A stretch of 7,181 bases of DNA. Source: Acetobacteraceae bacterium (lineage in GTDB: Bacteria; Pseudomonadota; Alphaproteobacteria; Acetobacterales; Acetobacteraceae). Of this stretch, positions 6,501 through 7,181 are shown piece after piece. Location: the NCBI GenBank assembly GCA_003133265.1, contig PKWQ01000376.1, forward strand, positions 1 through 7,181, in the 5' to 3' direction. The number at the start of each line of letters is the position of its first letter. The first letter of the stretch is position 1. A model generated the notes under the pieces. That model did no database searches and had not been told where the DNA came from. It saw only the letters and a list, made by a program, of their open reading frames with translations. Made by a program: the position numbers and the translations under genes.

Positions 6501-6663
6501 GTAGGGCGGATAAGCACTTGCGCCATCCGCCACAACGGTTGCTCAACGGCGATTGCTCCGCTCGGGCAGGGCAGTCGTGCTCATGTTCCAATCGCGGGGT
6601 CAAACACGGTTGCCATAGGGGGGGCCTTGCGATGGCGGATGGCGCTGCGCTTATCCGCCCTAC
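6501..6663. repeat. Paired inverted repeat with ~31-bp arms (GTAGGGCGGATAAGC type)
   Basis: The left arm (6501-6532) begins GTAGGGCGGATAAGC and ends GCGCCATCCGCCA. The right arm (6633-6663) is its reverse complement apart from a 3-4 base stretch in the middle. Each arm is itself a small dyad, for example GGCGGAT at 6505-6511 with ATCCGCC at 6525-6531. The 100 bases between the arms are not recognised. The layout resembles a short non-autonomous element or two opposed copies of a palindromic intergenic repeat; I see no target-site duplication. Confidence 0.75.
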
Positions 6664-6742
6664 CCCAATGTCCGCTCCCACCCCAAGCCGAAATTCAAAC
6701 TGATACCAACCGGCGGGAACAGTGACTCATCATTTTTCCCGC

Positions 6743-6827
6743 CATTGCGAGCGCAGCGAAGCAATCCATCGCTCACGGTCACAAATTGTGGTGAGGAAGC
6801 ATGGATTGCTTCGCTGCGCTCGCAATG
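6743..6827. repeat. Perfect 27-bp inverted repeat (CERSEAI-type palindrome)
   Basis: The left arm 6743-6769 starts CATTGCGAGCGCAGCG and the right arm 6801-6827 is its exact reverse complement over all 27 bases, with a 31-base loop. Read through in one frame it gives RHCERSEAIH and LLRCARND, peptides familiar from spurious ORFs in many proteobacterial genomes, which marks it as a widespread intergenic palindrome rather than coding DNA. Pairing stops sharply at both ends of the arms. Confidence 0.85.
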
Positions 6828-6930
6828 ACGATGCCTTGGGACGGACGATGACGACGGTCAATATTTATGCCGCTTGGTATGAGGCGCTCCGGCTAGGGCG
6901 TATTCACGCTGACCGGACGCGCGAACGGCA

Positions 6931-6955
6931 CTTCACCCAGGGCAATCAGGTGAAG
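6931..6955. repeat. Small 7-bp hairpin between larger repeats
   Basis: CTTCACC (6931-6937) and GGTGAAG (6949-6955) are exact reverse complements around an 11-base loop. It has no U-tract and no gene beside it. It may be part of a degenerate repeat or chance. Confidence 0.3.
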
Positions 6956-6984
6956 CACCGTCGGATCGTGTTTGTTCCAATATC

Positions 6985-7117
6985 GTCATGGCCGGGCTTG
7001 ACCCGGCCACCCACGCGGTCAAAGCAGACGATAGTAACCTATTGAGAAAAACACTTCGCCGCCAATAGCCGGCGGATGCATCACCCCGTGGGTGGCCGGG
7101 TCAAGCCCGGCCATGAC
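6985..7117. repeat. Perfect 31-bp inverted repeat (GGCCGGG-CTTGA-CCCGGCC type)
   Basis: The left arm 6985-7015 starts GTCATGGCCGGGCTTGACCC and the right arm 7087-7117 is its exact reverse complement over 31 bases, around a 71-base loop. Each arm contains a nested perfect 7-bp stem (GGCCGGG at 6990-6996 with CCCGGCC at 7002-7008, loop CTTGA). This sequence type is common between genes in alphaproteobacteria and is often mis-annotated as a short protein. I see no target-site duplication at its edges. Confidence 0.85.
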
Positions 7118-7181
7118 TGTTTTGGAGTGAAATTCAGCCAAATGCGATTGCCCTGCGACGAGTCCCTTGCCAGGACTATAT

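Larger units (their letters stand above)
6459..7181. other. Gene-free region filled with paired inverted repeats
   Basis: No convincing gene is seen. Frames at 6468-6725 and 6722-7045 are open but mostly translate the repeats and lack ribosome binding sites or family features. The region is explained largely by three paired inverted-repeat units (6501-6663, 6743-6827, 6985-7117) plus a small hairpin (6931-6955). I see nothing in 7118-7181. Confidence 0.6.

Noticed and set aside
6468..6725. Open frame of 85 codons across the first paired repeat
   Set aside because: Much of it is translation of the repeat arms, and the composition is not protein-like.
6722..7045. Open frame reading RHCERSEAIH and SSWPGLTRPPT
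   Set aside because: These peptides come from reading through two intergenic palindromes; no ribosome binding site or family support.
6459..7181. CRISPR array
   Set aside because: The repeats are inverted pairs of different sequence, not regularly spaced direct repeats.

Overview
The window looks like a high-GC alphaproteobacterial chromosome, most plausibly Rhizobiales (Bradyrhizobium or Rhodopseudomonas-like) or a relative. This rests on GC-rich codon use in the first 4 kb, a HAAT-type ABC transporter with a Tat-exported binding protein, a family III CoA-transferase, and intergenic palindromes of a kind common in alphaproteobacterial genomes (when translated they read CERSEAI or 'WPGLTRPPT'). 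The taxonomic call is inference.

Layout. (1) 2-1913, plus strand: the 3' part of a LivF-type ATPase gene, cut by the window edge, then a complete periplasmic substrate-binding protein gene. This is the tail of a branched-chain-amino-acid/amide-type uptake operon. (2) 1914-2020: a short convergent gap with a perfect 10-bp stem that may end transcription. (3) 2021-3970, minus strand: a two-gene operon with a family III (CaiB/BaiF) CoA-transferase first and a metallo-beta-lactamase-fold hydrolase 12 bases behind it. (4) 3971-4342: a gene-free spacer with two imperfect hairpins. (5) 4343-5653, minus strand: a standalone FRG-domain protein gene of visibly lower GC and different codon use, the best candidate for an acquired accessory gene. 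(6) 5654-6095: a divergent intergenic region, AT-rich in part, with one perfect tetraloop hairpin and a pair of mutually exclusive stems. (7) 6096-6458, plus strand: a small membrane protein of unknown function. (8) 6459-7181: no credible gene; three different paired inverted repeats in a row, two of them with perfect arms of 27 and 31 bases.

How the genes may work together: the transporter and the convergent CoA-transferase/hydrolase pair fit uptake of a small carboxylate or amide followed by CoA activation, but the substrate cannot be read from the sequence. The FRG gene and the small membrane protein are divergently placed and share an upstream region; nothing else links them. I see no CRISPR array, tRNA, rRNA, transposase or integrase. 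The FRG gene with its structured leader and the repeat cluster are the least ordinary parts; I cannot show that they form a new system.
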